DNA from: Coenobita brevimanus
Taxonomy: Eukaryota > Arthropoda > Malacostraca > Decapoda > Coenobitidae
Length of the DNA: 64,000 nucleotides
NCBI GenBank assembly: GCA_032717465.1
Contig: JAVRFU010000129.1
Location: 137,501 to 201,500 of the forward strand
Direction: 5' to 3'
Positions 33,225 through 43,730 of this stretch are shown one piece after another. Numbering within the stretch: the stretch's first letter is position 1; each line of letters opens with the position of its first letter. The notes under the pieces are model-generated. The model had not been told where the DNA came from, searched no databases, and worked only from the letters and a program-made list of their open reading frames with translations. A program made the translations under genes and the position numbers.

Positions 33225-33915
33225 CTCAAAAGCACCAGTCCTTCCATAGGGAATTCTCTAGCTCTGGAAACATGTATACATTATTTTTACAGTTACAAGA
33301 ATTGTGACATCTCTCATATACAATACAAACTTCATCAGTAAAAAAAAAAAAAAAAGAGAGGAGGAAAAGAAAGGGGCAATAATTAAACCCTACAATCATG
33401 TCATAATACCTCTCTTCAGGACGTAGCATTTTTTAAAAAAGAAAGGCTTTTAGCTGTCTCTTAAAGGATTCAGCAGAAGAGAGTTGTCTCATGGACAATG
33501 GCAATCTATTATATAATCTAGGGGCTCTATACACAAAAGAACGATCAGAGAAAGATGACTGGTGGATGGCTCCTGACTCGTCAAGACGCAAGGAATCATC
33601 TTCACTGCATAACATCACACCTGGGCGTGTCGATGGGAGTTTAAACAATTCAGCAAGATACTTCGGTTCACCAAACTTAAGAACCTTGAATGTAATATGG
33701 CACAGTTTAAATTCAGTTCTAGCCTTTACTGGTAACCAATGCAACTCATTTAGGAACAGAGTAGTTGAGGTTCTCGGGGGGAGACCAAACATAAGCCGTG
33801 CCACCCTGTTCAACACAGACTGAACTTTTGTTAGTATATTATTTGGAAGACCAACCCACAGTGAATTACAATAATCAACACGAGACAAGACCACTGCATG
33901 GACCAATGTTAAGAG
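33225..33915 (-). pseudogene. CR1-like polymerase 3' fragment interrupted by the Gypsy element
   Basis: The 157-residue frame (33906-33433) reads VVLSRVDYCNSLWVGLPNNI, NRVARLMFGLPPRTSTTLF, LHWLPVKARTEFK and FKRQLKAFLF, the usual C-terminal end of CR1/L2-type polymerases. The sequence stops at 33915, where the Gypsy LTR begins; no continuation is visible past 41916, so the far side was lost or rearranged. The A-rich 3' UTR extends to about 33225. Confidence 0.8.
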
Positions 33916-34610
33916 TGTTACGAATTCTACTGTCTAGAGGAAGAAAATTCTAATTGTAACATGGCCAAACAAGTAACCCGTAAAAAGTGAACGAATCATA
34001 TTAGGAATATAAAACTGAGCAAAAAGTTTGATATATATTACACATTATACAATCATTAAATGGTCTCACCAAGGTTAACACTGCCAAACAAGCTTGCAGG
34101 AATAATGGGAGAAACTTCGCTTTTCTCTAATTCGTCAAAACCTAACTGGTTAAGCAGAACAGTAATACCCTAATACATAAATATTAAAAGGTAAGGTTAA
34201 GCCATTAACTTAGCTGTAAGGTGACCACATGAACTAGAGTAAACCTCTGGACCACTTGTACACAATCGAGGAAACAGAAAGCAGGAGCCGTTAGTCTCAG
34301 AGGCTGCTAACACCACACAGATCAGTCAAGGAGTGAGTCACAGACGAACAGCTCCCTCCCTCAACTCCATCAGTTACCCAAGGTTACCAATTGGTCTTTT
34401 AAGATGTTGCAAACTACTGTATTATATAAAATTTCAACCTTACTACAAAACATACTAAAGTTAATATAATTATAAACACAAAACTGGAGAATTACTAAAT
34501 TCATAAACGAGTTCATAATGAATACTTATTACAGAAAAATTAAAACACAAAACAACTGAACCCTACCAAGCGCAGAGCTCACACAAAAATTAGTAAGCAT
34601 GTCCATGACA
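33916..34610 (-). repeat. Gypsy 3' LTR
   Basis: On the plus strand it runs from TGTTACGAATTC to CATGACA, so the element's LTR starts TGTCATGG and ends GTAACA (TG...CA). 695 bp. The 61-bp match to the 5' LTR remnant has one T/C difference. Confidence 0.85.
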
Positions 34611-34620
34611 CCTTCCCTCT
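34611..34620 (-). other. polypurine tract of the Gypsy element
   Basis: AGAGGGAAGG on the minus strand directly precedes the TGTC start of the 3' LTR, the normal site for plus-strand DNA priming. Confidence 0.8.
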
Positions 34621-34699
34621 AAGATAAAATTTACTGGTAAATTTTATCATAGTCCAGATGAACCTAGTACCTATGAATATAGCTTTACAGTTCAGTGTA

Positions 34700-35960
34700 T
34701 TAAACACGAGAAAGAGTATCAGCCAGGATATTCTCTTGCCCCTTGATATGCCTTATTTCTAAATTGTATGGCTGAATCAACAATGACCACTTCATTAGTC
34801 TCTGATTTCTGTTTTTCATTCTGTTTAGAAACTTCAGTGGATTATGATCGCTGTAAACAATCACTGGATACCTTGCATTACTTACATAAACATGAAATTT
34901 CTCTAAAGCTAGTATCAATGCCAAGAGCTCCTTTTCAATGGTAGCATAGTTTCTTTGATACTTCTTAAACTTGGTTGACATATAACGCACAGGATGCAAA
35001 ACTTCATCTTTTCCAAACTGAAGTAAAACAGCACCCGCTCCTGAATCACTGGCATCCACATGTAGACTGAAGGGTTTCTCAAAGTCTGGAGATCTCAGCA
35101 CTGGAGCAGTGGACAACAAGGCTTGGATGTTTTCAAATGATGTTTGACATTCAGCTGTCCACTTGAAAATCTTCTTTGAACTAGAGAGGTCAGTTAACGG
35201 AGCAGCAACCTGAGAAAAATTTGGACAAAATCTTCTATAATATCCAGCCATCCCCAGGAAACGTAACAAGGACTTGCGGTCGGAAGGTGGTGGAAAGTTC
35301 TGAATGGCATCTATTTTAGCGTCGACTGGTTTAATATGACTTTCCCAACCACGTGACCCAGGAATACTACTGTAGCACGTCCAAACTCGCTCTTTGCAAG
35401 ATTTAGGGTAAGATCCGCCTCAGCCAGTCTAGTAAACAGTGCCCTGAGTCGTTCAATGTGTTCTTCCCAAGTAGATGAGACCACCACCAAATCATCCAGA
35501 TAAGCCTGCACTCCCTCCAGTCCTCTGATGACATTGTTTACCAAACGTTGGAAGGTGGCAGGTGCGTTCCTCAAGCCAAAACTCATGACCTTATACTAAT
35601 ACAAGCCATCTGCCGTGATGAAGGCAGTGCAACTTGATAGTAGCCCTTCAATAAATCCAATTTAGTAACGAACTCTGCTTTTCCAATTCCATCAATCACA
35701 TCATCCAGACGGGGTAAAGGAAATTAATCTGGCAGAGTAACGGCATTCACGCGACGGTAGTCGGTGCACAGTCTCTTACTTCCATCTGGCTTTGGAACAA
35801 GGAAGCATGGCGAAGCCCACTCACTGTCGCTAGGTTCCGCCAGATCATGGGAAATCAAAAACGATACCTCCTCTTGAAGCTTCTTTCTCTGGGAAGGGTT
35901 GGCTCGGTAAGAGGCTTGCTTGATTGGCTTGGTGTGGTCCAGTAGGATGATGTCATGCAT
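34700..35960 (-). pseudogene. Gypsy reverse transcriptase and RNase H region
   Basis: The RT start (GSKRLCTDYRRVN) lies in the 35724-36896 frame. It is cut by TAA just after LPD, where Ser is usual; then comes LDLLKGYYQ, a short deletion, a TAG in GLY-YKV, and MSFGLRNAPATFQR with the catalytic YLDD (QAYLDDLVVVSS) in the 35586-35311 frame. RNase H occupies 35269-34700 with HVDASDSGAGAVL, YATIEKELLAL and VYSDHNPLKFL. The tethered RNase H residues look preserved. The RT core has at least two stops and a missing stretch of roughly nine codons before the FITADGLY segment. Confidence 0.85.
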
Positions 35961-37184
35961 CACATCACGACATGGCCTAGGAACGTCACCGCAGATCCCT
36001 CTGAATTCCCTCATCAGATTCACCAGATCTGCTGACTGCCGAAGTGAGAGGTGCTGCAATTTAGGACCAAAATTAGACAAAAGCTCAATGTTACATAGCT
36101 TAAGGGGATCAGCTTCAAAGAATTCTGGATCTTCCACTCCCACTTCGTGCTGTACCATGATTTGTCCTCCTCCTCTACAGTAGTATGGCTTCAGTAAGTT
36201 TATATGTACCCGACGTTCCTTTCTTCCACGATCAGGAGTCTCTATTACATAGTTCACAGAGTCAACCTTTTCTTTGACTCTGTATGGTCCAAAATACTTT
36301 GCCTGAAGAGCATTCTTAGCTAAAGGAAGAAAAGCCAGTACTAAATCACCGGGATTAAAGTTTCTTTCCACTGCTTTCCTGTCAAAAATCTCCTTCATGG
36401 TTTCCTGTGCACCCTTCAAATTTTCTCTGGCAAAATTTCTGATATGATTTAACCTTTCTCTGAACTTTTGTACATATTGTAAGAGAGGTACAGTGTTATC
36501 CTCTGATACCCAACTTTCTTTGACTAATTTGAGTGGTCCCCTAACCTCATGTCCATACACGAGCTCGAATGGGGCATAACCAAGAGATTCCTGCTTACTC
36601 TCTCTAATGGCAAACAGAAGCAGATGTATCCCTTCATCCCACTCTTTCCCTGCTTCCAGACAATACTTTCTCAGCATTTGCTTATAAGTCTGATGAAAAC
36701 GCTCTAAAGCGCCCTGTGACTCAGGATGGTAAGCTGTAGCAAAGTACTGCTTAACAGACAACTCATGCATCACTTGTTGAAAGAGACCACTTGAAAAATT
36801 CGAGCCTTGGTCTGACTGAATGGATCTGGGTATACCATACTGAGTAAAGAATTTGGTCAGTCCCTTAACAATTAATTTAGCAGAAATTTTCCTCAAAGGA
36901 ATACATTCAGGATACCGAGTGGTAGCTCACATAATCGTAAAAATGTACTGGTTTCCACTCTTAGTTTTTGGCAATGGACCTACACAGTCAATTATAATAT
37001 GACTAAATGGCTCTCTCACAACCTCAATGGGCTTGAGAGGTGCTGGTGGAATAACACTGTTAGGCCTCCCTACCAGTTGGCAAGTGTGGCATGTCTGGCA
37101 ATATTCTGAGACGTCCCATTTCATCTTTGGCCAAAAGAAATGTCTCATTAACTTGCTACAAGTCTTACGAACTCCTAAGTGTCC
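35961..37184 (-). pseudogene. Gypsy integrase, main part (upstream of RT)
   Basis: The 37205-36927 frame covers the end of the HHCC zinc-binding domain (CQTCHTCQLVGRPN) and the first core Asp (HIIIDCVGPLPKT). The 36896-35724 frame adds the second Asp (SIQSDQGSNFSS) and the Glu (HPESQGALERFHQ), completing the D,D-35-E type core, then the C-terminal GPYRVKEKVDSVNYVIETP region. A shift and TGA separate the frames near 36900-36927. The start of the zinc domain lies beyond the hAT insertion at 39569-39640. Confidence 0.85.
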
Positions 37185-37192
37185 ACCTAGAC
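37185..37192. other. 8-bp target-site duplication of hAT element (left)
   Basis: ACCTAGAC, repeated exactly at 39561-39568. Eight bases is the hAT hallmark. Confidence 0.95.
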
Positions 37193-39560
37193 CAGAGGTG
37201 GCCAAACAGTCGATCGCGATCTACCAGTCGATCGCGGCCACTTGTTTGGTCGATCGCCGTTCCCCCATAAGACTTGGCATCAGCTGCTCAGCTCGCCAAC
37301 ATGGCAACAGTGCGCAAGTTGTACGTGACACATTCCTGTCTCTTGACTCTTCCCTCGCATCAGTCATAAACGCGCGGTGTCAGTAGTGTTGGAGCATACA
37401 TACAAACGGGACGTTACACAGTTGCACGAGTGTGGTGTATTAATTACTGTGATTATAATAAACTGAATTAATTGAACATGAGTGGAGCAAAAAGACCGAA
37501 AACCTACCACTTTCATGAAGAGTGGGAGCATGATTTCTTTTTTACAATGTATAAAGACAAATGCATCTGTTTGATATGCCGTGCTAGCATTGCTCTGCCG
37601 AAGAAAGGAAATTTAGAGAGACATTTTTCAAGCCTACACAAGAAATATGATGTTGATTTTCCTCCTAAAACTGAGATAAGGAAAATTAAAGTGAGAGAAT
37701 TGAAAGCTCAATTAGGAGCACAACAACATTTGTTTGCTAAACCTCTTTTACAGTCCCAAGCAGGAACTGAAGCATCCTTTCGTATTGCAAATGTGTTAGT
37801 GAAACACAAGAAACCTTTTCAAGATGGGGAAATGGTGAAGCAAGCTTTTCTTGAAGCTGGAAATGTTTTATTTGACAAATTAAAGAATAAAAGTGAAATC
37901 ATGCAAGCAATTAAGGACATGCCTCCATCTCGACAATCTGTGACGAGACGAGTGGAGGGAATGGGTGAAGACTTGGAAAACAAACTGAAAATGGACATAG
38001 ACAACTGTTGTTTTTTTTCCTTGCAATTCGATGAGTCGACTGATATAGTGGATACTTCTCAGCTAATTGTGTTCATAAGAATGGTTTTCTCTGATATGAG
38101 TCACAAGGAGGAGTTTTTAACTGTGATTCCTGTGAAAGGGACAACTAGAGGTGAGGACATTTACCAACATTTTTTTCATTTTGCCAAGAAAACAAGCCTT
38201 CCACTACAGAAACTAGTATCCAATGCAACCGACGGCGCCCCACCCATGGTTGGTAAGAACAATGGGTTTCTAGCACTCTGCCAAAAAAATGAAGATTTTC
38301 CTGATTTTTCAACAGTCCATTGTGTCATACATCAGAATGCACTGTGTGCTAAAGTTTTGAACATGGCAGATGTCATGAACATTGCCACCAAGATTAATTC
38401 CGTTCGAGCAAGGAGCTTAAGGAGACGACTCTTCCGAACTCAGCTGGAGGAAAATGAGGCTGAGTATGAAGACCTGCTATTGTACACTGATGTCAGGTGG
38501 CTTAGTCGGGGACAGTTCTTAGAAAGATTCCAGTCCTTGTTGCCTGAAGTGATTCAGTTCCTGGAATCAATTGGAGAAAGTACATATCCGCTGCATGAAG
38601 CACTATGGTTGTTAAAATTAGCTTTCTTGACAGATTTAACAGCTCATTGTAATGCATTCAACCTTCAGCTTCAAGGTAAGGATAAAACCATTACTCAGTT
38701 AGTTAGTTCCGTAAATGCTTTCAAATCAAAGCTAAAATTTCTAAAATCTCAGCTAGGAAGAGGAAATTTGAAGAACTTCCCTAATTTACAAAAAGCTGTA
38801 GAAAGCCGTGATGAAAGCAACTGCACAGGCGATACATTTTGTACTGAAATACAGAATCTTTGGGGAGAACTAGAAAGAAGATTCCAGGATATTAAGCAGC
38901 TTGAACCTATCCTGGTTTTTATGTCACATCCATTTGCTGAAGTTGATATTGAAGGAATTTCTGCAATTATCTCCTCTTTGTTCAACATGAATGCATCAGA
39001 TTTGGAGGAAGAAATATTGAAGCTTCAATCTGATATTCCCTTGAAAGCAAGAGCTTCAGAGGAAAACTTCTGGAATCTACTCCATGAAGAACAGTACCCA
39101 GGATTGAGATCTATAGCTCTTCGGTTGACTGCATTTTTGGGTCAACTTATCTCTGCGAAGAAGCCTTCTCCCAAATGAAGATAATTAAATTAAGATACCG
39201 AAGCCGCCTAACCGATGAACATTTGAAATACTGCCTCCACTTGTGCCTCAGTAGTTATTAACCCTCCTTCAGTAAATTATCACAAGATATGCAGTGTCAT
39301 GCATCAACTTCGCAATAAGGTTGGTGAAAGAGTCCTTTCATAGGTAGGATGAGGTAAAAACTTTGGTAAAATTTAGTATCAACTGATTCTTTTCTTTCTT
39401 AATTTAGTTTGAACTGATTATTTTTTTTTAGTACTATGCTATTTGAAATTTTTTTCCCCAGTTGACGTAATAATATTATGTGATTATGTAATATGGTAGA
39501 TCGTAAAAGAGTTTCAGTCTTTAGAGTAGATCTCGGATTCTAAAAGTCTGGCCACCCCTG
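37193..39560 (+). mobile_element. complete hAT transposon inserted in the Gypsy integrase
   Basis: 2368 bp bounded by imperfect inverted ends: CAGAGGTGGCCAAACAG on the left and, reverse-complemented, CAGGGGTGGCCAGACTT on the right. Flanked by ACCTAGAC on both sides. The subterminal region carries repeated GTCGATCGCGATCTAC / CAGTCGATCGCGG words, as hAT transposase-binding sites often do. Removing the element and one target copy rejoins the integrase zinc-finger frame. It carries one transposase gene with a single late frameshift. Confidence 0.95.
37472..39261 (+). pseudogene. hAT transposase (BED-type finger, SCAND3/ZBED-like), one late frameshift
   Basis: ATG at 37472 (second in-frame ATG at 37478). 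Order: BED-like finger (CICLICRASIALPKKGNLERH), RNase H-like core with CFFSLQFDESTDIVDTS and TDGAPPMVGKNNGF, insertion domain with LLLYTDVRWLSRGQFLERF, then the C-terminal dimerisation domain. The frame is open for 568 codons to 39178. Near 39140 one base is missing and the conserved ending (TYLCEEAFSQMKIIK ... LHLCLSSY) continues in another frame to TAA 39259-39261. Only the last 40 residues or so are lost, but these include the CEEAFS dimerisation signature. Either a recent inactivating deletion or a base-call error. Confidence 0.9.
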
Positions 39561-39568
39561 ACCTAGAC

Positions 39569-40148
39569 CATCATGAGCTAAACCTATTAAATCCTGACGG
39601 TAGACAGTTGGAACTACAACTTGGTACAAAACGTAAGTCTGATCATTAGCAGGTACATCTGTTGGTCTATACTTTCTCATAAGTATGTTAGAACGAGTGA
39701 AGTAACAGGTACTTGAAGGGGAGTCTACCTCATCATATGACTGACGAAAATATTTAAGCAGGTCGGGATCTTCTTGTTGTGCTCTAATAAGCATTTCTTT
39801 AGTGATAGGTAAATTCTTTATCTCGTCACTGTCATTAATACTTGTTTGTTTAAACAAATTACTAAGGTCAAGTCCAAGATCATCTTCATTTTCTACAGCC
39901 TCACCCTCAGGAGAGGACTCACCTGTATATACTCTGTGTGTAGTCATACTTCTAGTTATGGCACAACTAGGAAAAAGATACGGGTTTTCATTTTCTAATT
40001 GTTCTGTTGGATTGTAACTACCGGGTACAAGGGTTACTACAGGATCAGGTACCAGAAAATCACCAGCTATGTCATTACCCAACAAAAATGTCATGCCATC
40101 AACTGGAAGGGGAGAATCCTGAACTCCTACACTGATATATTGCTGCAC
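39569..40148 (-). pseudogene. Gypsy protease-integrase linker and start of integrase zinc finger
   Basis: The frame 40148-39540 carries the end of the protease region (LPVDGMTFLLGNDIAG), an acidic linker (EDDLGLDLSNLFKQ) and the start of the integrase N-terminal domain (LIRAQQEDPDLLKYF ... YRQDLIGLAHDGLG), stopping at the hAT junction. This shows that integrase follows protease directly. Confidence 0.8.
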
Positions 40149-41624
40149 AAGATCTGACTCTATATAAATTCATGCTAAAGGAACAGTGACAACTCCACCA
40201 ACACCCCTCAGAACCACGTGCTCACCAGTATAAGAGTTTTCCATAAATGGAACAGCACTCTTAACTACCACACTGTGTGATGCACCGGTATTCCTTAATA
40301 TCTGAACTGGGTAAGAAATTTCTAATGAGCTATCACTTGAAACTAATCCCTTAAACATGAATGGACCAAATGAGCCAGTCTTATCACTTGAGGAGGCTAC
40401 GGCAGTAACATTTTCCTTCACTGTACTTAACACAAGGGAAGATTCTGATTTAGCTGCATTCTTTTTTGCCAGCTTTGGACAATTAGCAATGACATGTCCT
40501 GGTTGTTTGCAGTAATAACAAGCATTAACTGATCCTAATGCAGTTGGTTCTTTTCTTGATCCTGAACTCTTAGCATTCTTAGACAAATTGACTAGGCTTG
40601 CTAACAAGACTGAGATTCTTTAAGCTTATCACCCTGATCACTTGACTCCTCACAACCCCCCAGCCTCCTGCCAACTTGTCCATAGCGGTTCTGAGGTTTA
40701 AGCTTAGTACGATGTGTTAAGGCATAATTATCTGCTAATGTTGCAGCTTTACTCAAAGTGGTCACCTCACGTTCATCCAAGTACAGCCTGATGTCAGAAG
40801 CCACTGAACGTTTAAATTCTTCTAACAGGAATAGTTCTTTTAAGTCATCATAATTTTTTACATTTCTAGACCTAATCCATCGCTGAAATAACCTCTCTTT
40901 CTCTGCTGCAAACTCAACATACGTTTCTGACTCTGTCTTACTTAAGTTCCGAAAACCTTTGTCTATAAGCTTCCGGAACTAAATCGTAAGCTTTGAGCAC
41001 TGCCTCCTTAACCTTGGTGTGATCTTTGCATGTTTCTTCTGAAAGGCTAATAAAAACAGTCTTTGCTTTTCCGACCAATACCGTCTGAACCAGAATTGAC
41101 CAGTTCTCCTTTGGCCACTTTAAACTATTTGCAATCTTTTCAAATTGCAAAAAAAACTCTTCAAGATCACGCTCATCAAATGACGGAATTAACTTGGCAT
41201 GCTTACTGACATCAAACTGAACCTGAATATTACCTTCCCTTTTTAATTCTAACTCTAGTTGTAACTTCTTAAGGTCATGCTCCCTTTGTTCTCTCTCATG
41301 TTCCCTCTGTCGCTGTGAAGCTTCCCTCTGTTTAGCAGCCTCAACCAATTCCAACTTCCTCAAAGTAATCAGTTCTGAAACATGGCTGCCACCTTCACCC
41401 ACAGGATTTGTATCACACAAAGTTAAAGCAGAACTAGGAAGTATATTGCTAGACACTAATGTTTGAATTACTATCCTTTTGAGTTCTTCTTTTCTTATTT
41501 TACTGTCAAATGGTATTTCATAATAAGTAGCAAGCGAAACCCAATCACTTTTTTTCAAAACTACATCCTGTAATAATGGCAATGAAGGGTCAGCAACAAA
41601 TTCAGCTAAATCAAATACTGCCAT
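40149..41624 (-). pseudogene. Gypsy gag and protease region
   Basis: Gag starts at 41624 (MAVFDLAEFVADPSLPLL) with a heptad-like charged helix (REASQRQREHEREQREHD), then shifts frame near 40960-40940 and again near 40610. The CCHC zinc knuckle CYYCKQPGHVIANC lies at 40520-40479. The retropepsin signature reads ILRNTGASHSVV: the catalytic Asp of DTGA is Asn (codon 40292-40290, AAT). A stop near 40167 separates this frame from the linker. Confidence 0.82.
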
Positions 41625-41757
41625 AATAACTTACAGAAATGCCAAAGTAAATCAAAACAATGAAAAGAAAGAGAAGACTCTTCAAACCACCATAACTCGG
41701 AATTAAAACGTCTCCTGGCAAAACGAAGAAAAGCTTCACTCAAGGCTTCAGAATTAT

Positions 41758-41775
41758 CCCGGTCGGGCCCCCATA
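41758..41775 (-). other. candidate primer-binding site
   Basis: On the minus strand, directly after a 2-base gap from the 5' LTR, the sequence reads TGGGGGCCCGACCGGG. TGG is the expected complement of a tRNA 3' CCA. Which tRNA is used was not determined. Confidence 0.5.
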
Positions 41776-41836
41776 TGTTACGAATTCTACTGTCTAGAGG
41801 AAGAAAATTCTAACTGTAACATGGCCAAACAAGTAA
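41776..41836 (-). repeat. Gypsy 5' LTR remnant (61 bp)
   Basis: Matches the first 61 bp of 33916-34610 with one mismatch, then is replaced by an RTE-B tail at 41837. The outer 630 bp or so of the LTR, including any promoter, are missing. Confidence 0.85.
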
Positions 41837-41915
41837 GCCTCGGACTTGGAGGCGATTTGTTTGTGGCCACCCCAAACGGGATTGAGGCGTCTGGCAATAG
41901 ATAGATAGATAGATT
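41837..41915 (+). mobile_element. RTE-B retrotransposon, 79-bp 3' tail
   Basis: GACTTGGAGGCGATTTGTTT, TGGCCACCCCAAACGGGATT and GGCGTCTGGCAATAGATAGA match the family exactly. It sits at the broken end of the Gypsy 5' LTR. Confidence 0.9.
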
Positions 41916-42078
41916 TTATCCAGATTTCCCATACAGCGTGTTGCATGAAATGTCTGACAAACTTCAGCAAGTTGTTCTTGAGACAATTTTGAGTTAAAAA
42001 TTGCTGCATCAACATGGGTTCATTTCTCATCTATTATGCTCAGGTTCTGTTGGGAATGGCAGCAGATTAGAGACTGGT

Positions 42079-42820
42079 ATCTGCAAAATGTTATCCACCA
42101 CCACCACCAGGATTATCATCATCATCATGTCTCTTTTTTTCCCCACCTACAAGTGGGGTTAGGTGGGGTCCAGAAGGCAAGGAAGAGGAAGTAACAAGAT
42201 AGTGATGGACATAATCATTTTATCCAACCTTCCTATATTTTAAAAATTCAATGCAGCTTTATAATGAACCATGAGTATCTTTTAAGTAAACAGTTAAGTC
42301 ACCATCAATTTAACAATGAAACCACCAAGACATGGAGTACTTGGAGAACACAACACCTAAACCCTTCAATCACCAAGCCCTTGCCCTGTGACTGTGACCT
42401 TTGACTGATTATTCCAAATACAGTAATGTGCCTTACTTGTAACAATGGCTTTTTGTATCCTGGCTCCCTCTCTGCACCAGCTTCAACTTGTTCTTCAATT
42501 TACTCCTCAGACCACCAGCTTCTTTCATCACCTTAGCCACATCTTTCTTCTCTTTGGTCATCTTTTTCTCTTCTGCTTCCTTCATCCTGCAAAATCAATT
42601 ATCATAATCAGTACAACATTGCCATTTACAGTTGTATCCTTGGTGGATTTGGATATATCTCAGCACCTCTTTCTGAGCCATTCATTGTGCACATTTCATC
42701 TCAGTGTGCTTTTGTATATTACTGATGCCAACACTGTCACTGTACAAGCACCATAAATAACAGTGCATAATGCTGAGGTGTAATATACAAAAAGGGTTGT
42801 TATGAGAGAGGGTTGTATAC
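42079..42820. repeat. 0.74 kb segmental duplication, copy 1
   Basis: From ATCTGCAAAATGTTAT to GAGAGGGTTGTATAC; repeats at 43731-44491 with about 1-2% difference plus (CCA)n length change. Contains a candidate exon (42437-42586). Confidence 0.93.
42437..42586 (-). pseudogene. candidate exon, charged helical protein, duplicate 1 (two 1-base deletions)
   Basis: 150-bp version of the exon described at 44106-44257. It lacks one A in an A run and one T in a T run near its 3' end, so the frame reads into a TAA at the donor. Acceptor GATTTTGCAG and donor CAA|GTAAGG are kept. Confidence 0.45.
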
Positions 42821-42950
42821 AAGAGAGGGGCATGTGAACTGGGAACACAATAGTGAAATGATGGGGGACAGGGCGACATGGAGGCGATTTGTTTGTGGCA
42901 ACCCCTTATGGGATTAAGGCGTCTGGCAACAGATAGACAGATGGATAGAT
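42795..42950 (+). mobile_element. RTE-B retrotransposon, 3' fragment
   Basis: GGGGGACAGGGCGACATGG, GGCGATTTGTTTGTGGC and GGCGTCTGGCAACAGATAGA. It overlaps the end of duplication copy 1; copy 2 holds only the first few dozen bases, so the insertion appears older than the duplication. Confidence 0.8.
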
Positions 42951-43730
42951 AGGTTGTTAAGGAAGGGCTGCTATCAGGCCACCTATGCTCCCTACACCAT
43001 TTAACCCTTTGACTGGACCTGATGCACACAGTTTTTATTCAAGCTAACACCAAAGTATTTTATAAAACTATGACAGTTACTAGCAGTCACAGGCTCATGA
43101 AAACTAACTAGAAATAAACTCTTTCTCTGTAACTGATCCATCTAAAAGTTATATTTAGGCAAACACTACATGATTATACTCAGGTTTAAACTAGTGCACA
43201 ACAGTACATCATTGTAAAGTATCATATGCATTATATACCACAGTATGCACTGTGCATATATAAATTGCTGTATATAAGTGGTGTATATGCTTTTTGTGTC
43301 TTCATTGTGTCTTGGGCATTATGGGTACTACTTCCTGCTCTTTGGTTTGATTTGAGTGGTGTCTGGGACAGTCTTAGATCAGTGCTGTTAAGTTACTGTT
43401 TGGATTTGGAGAGCACCCATTTCTTACTATTTACCAGTCATCATTTGGGAGGCAATGGTGTGAGTACTTTATTTATGAGGATTTTTATGTACTCTTTTCA
43501 TAAATAACATTGTTCATTTCATATTGTGATCTATTGCAACAGACATTAGTTTATTATGTGTAACACAATTATTATTATGTGAATGTGTTCCTTATCCCCA
43601 GCTGTGTTGCGACACTGTCTTGTTATAACTTATCCGCTTTGTATGTTAGCCATTATGTTTCATGTGACTGATATGTCCTTGATGTAACGAGTTGTAATAT
43701 AAACCTTTGTTTTCCGGTCGAAACCACTAC
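42951..43730. other. no recognisable feature
   Basis: AT-rich sequence between the two duplication copies. An open frame at 43226-43507 has no recognisable domain. Confidence 0.4.

Larger units (their letters stand above)
33916..41836 (-). mobile_element. Ty3/Gypsy LTR retrotransposon of Gmr1-like domain order, decayed and nested
   Basis: Minus-strand element bounded by a complete 3' LTR (33916-34610) and a 61-bp remnant of the 5' LTR (41776-41836). In transcription order it encodes gag, zinc knuckle, protease, integrase, then reverse transcriptase and RNase H. Ordinary Gypsy elements place integrase last; integrase upstream of reverse transcriptase in a Ty3/Gypsy backbone is the Gmr1 arrangement first described from fish. 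A single 390-codon frame (36896-35724) spans the integrase C-terminal half and the start of the reverse transcriptase, so the order is not an assembly join. No envelope gene. Several stops and shifts, and a hAT insertion at 37193-39560, make it inactive. Confidence 0.88.

Noticed and set aside
33916..41836. Endogenous retrovirus with envelope gene
   Set aside because: No membrane glycoprotein frame lies between RNase H (34700) and the 3' LTR (34610).
42445..42756. Plus-strand 103- and 110-codon membrane-like frames at 42.4 and 44.1 kb
   Set aside because: They are antisense to the duplicated charged exon, which has proper splice borders on the minus strand.
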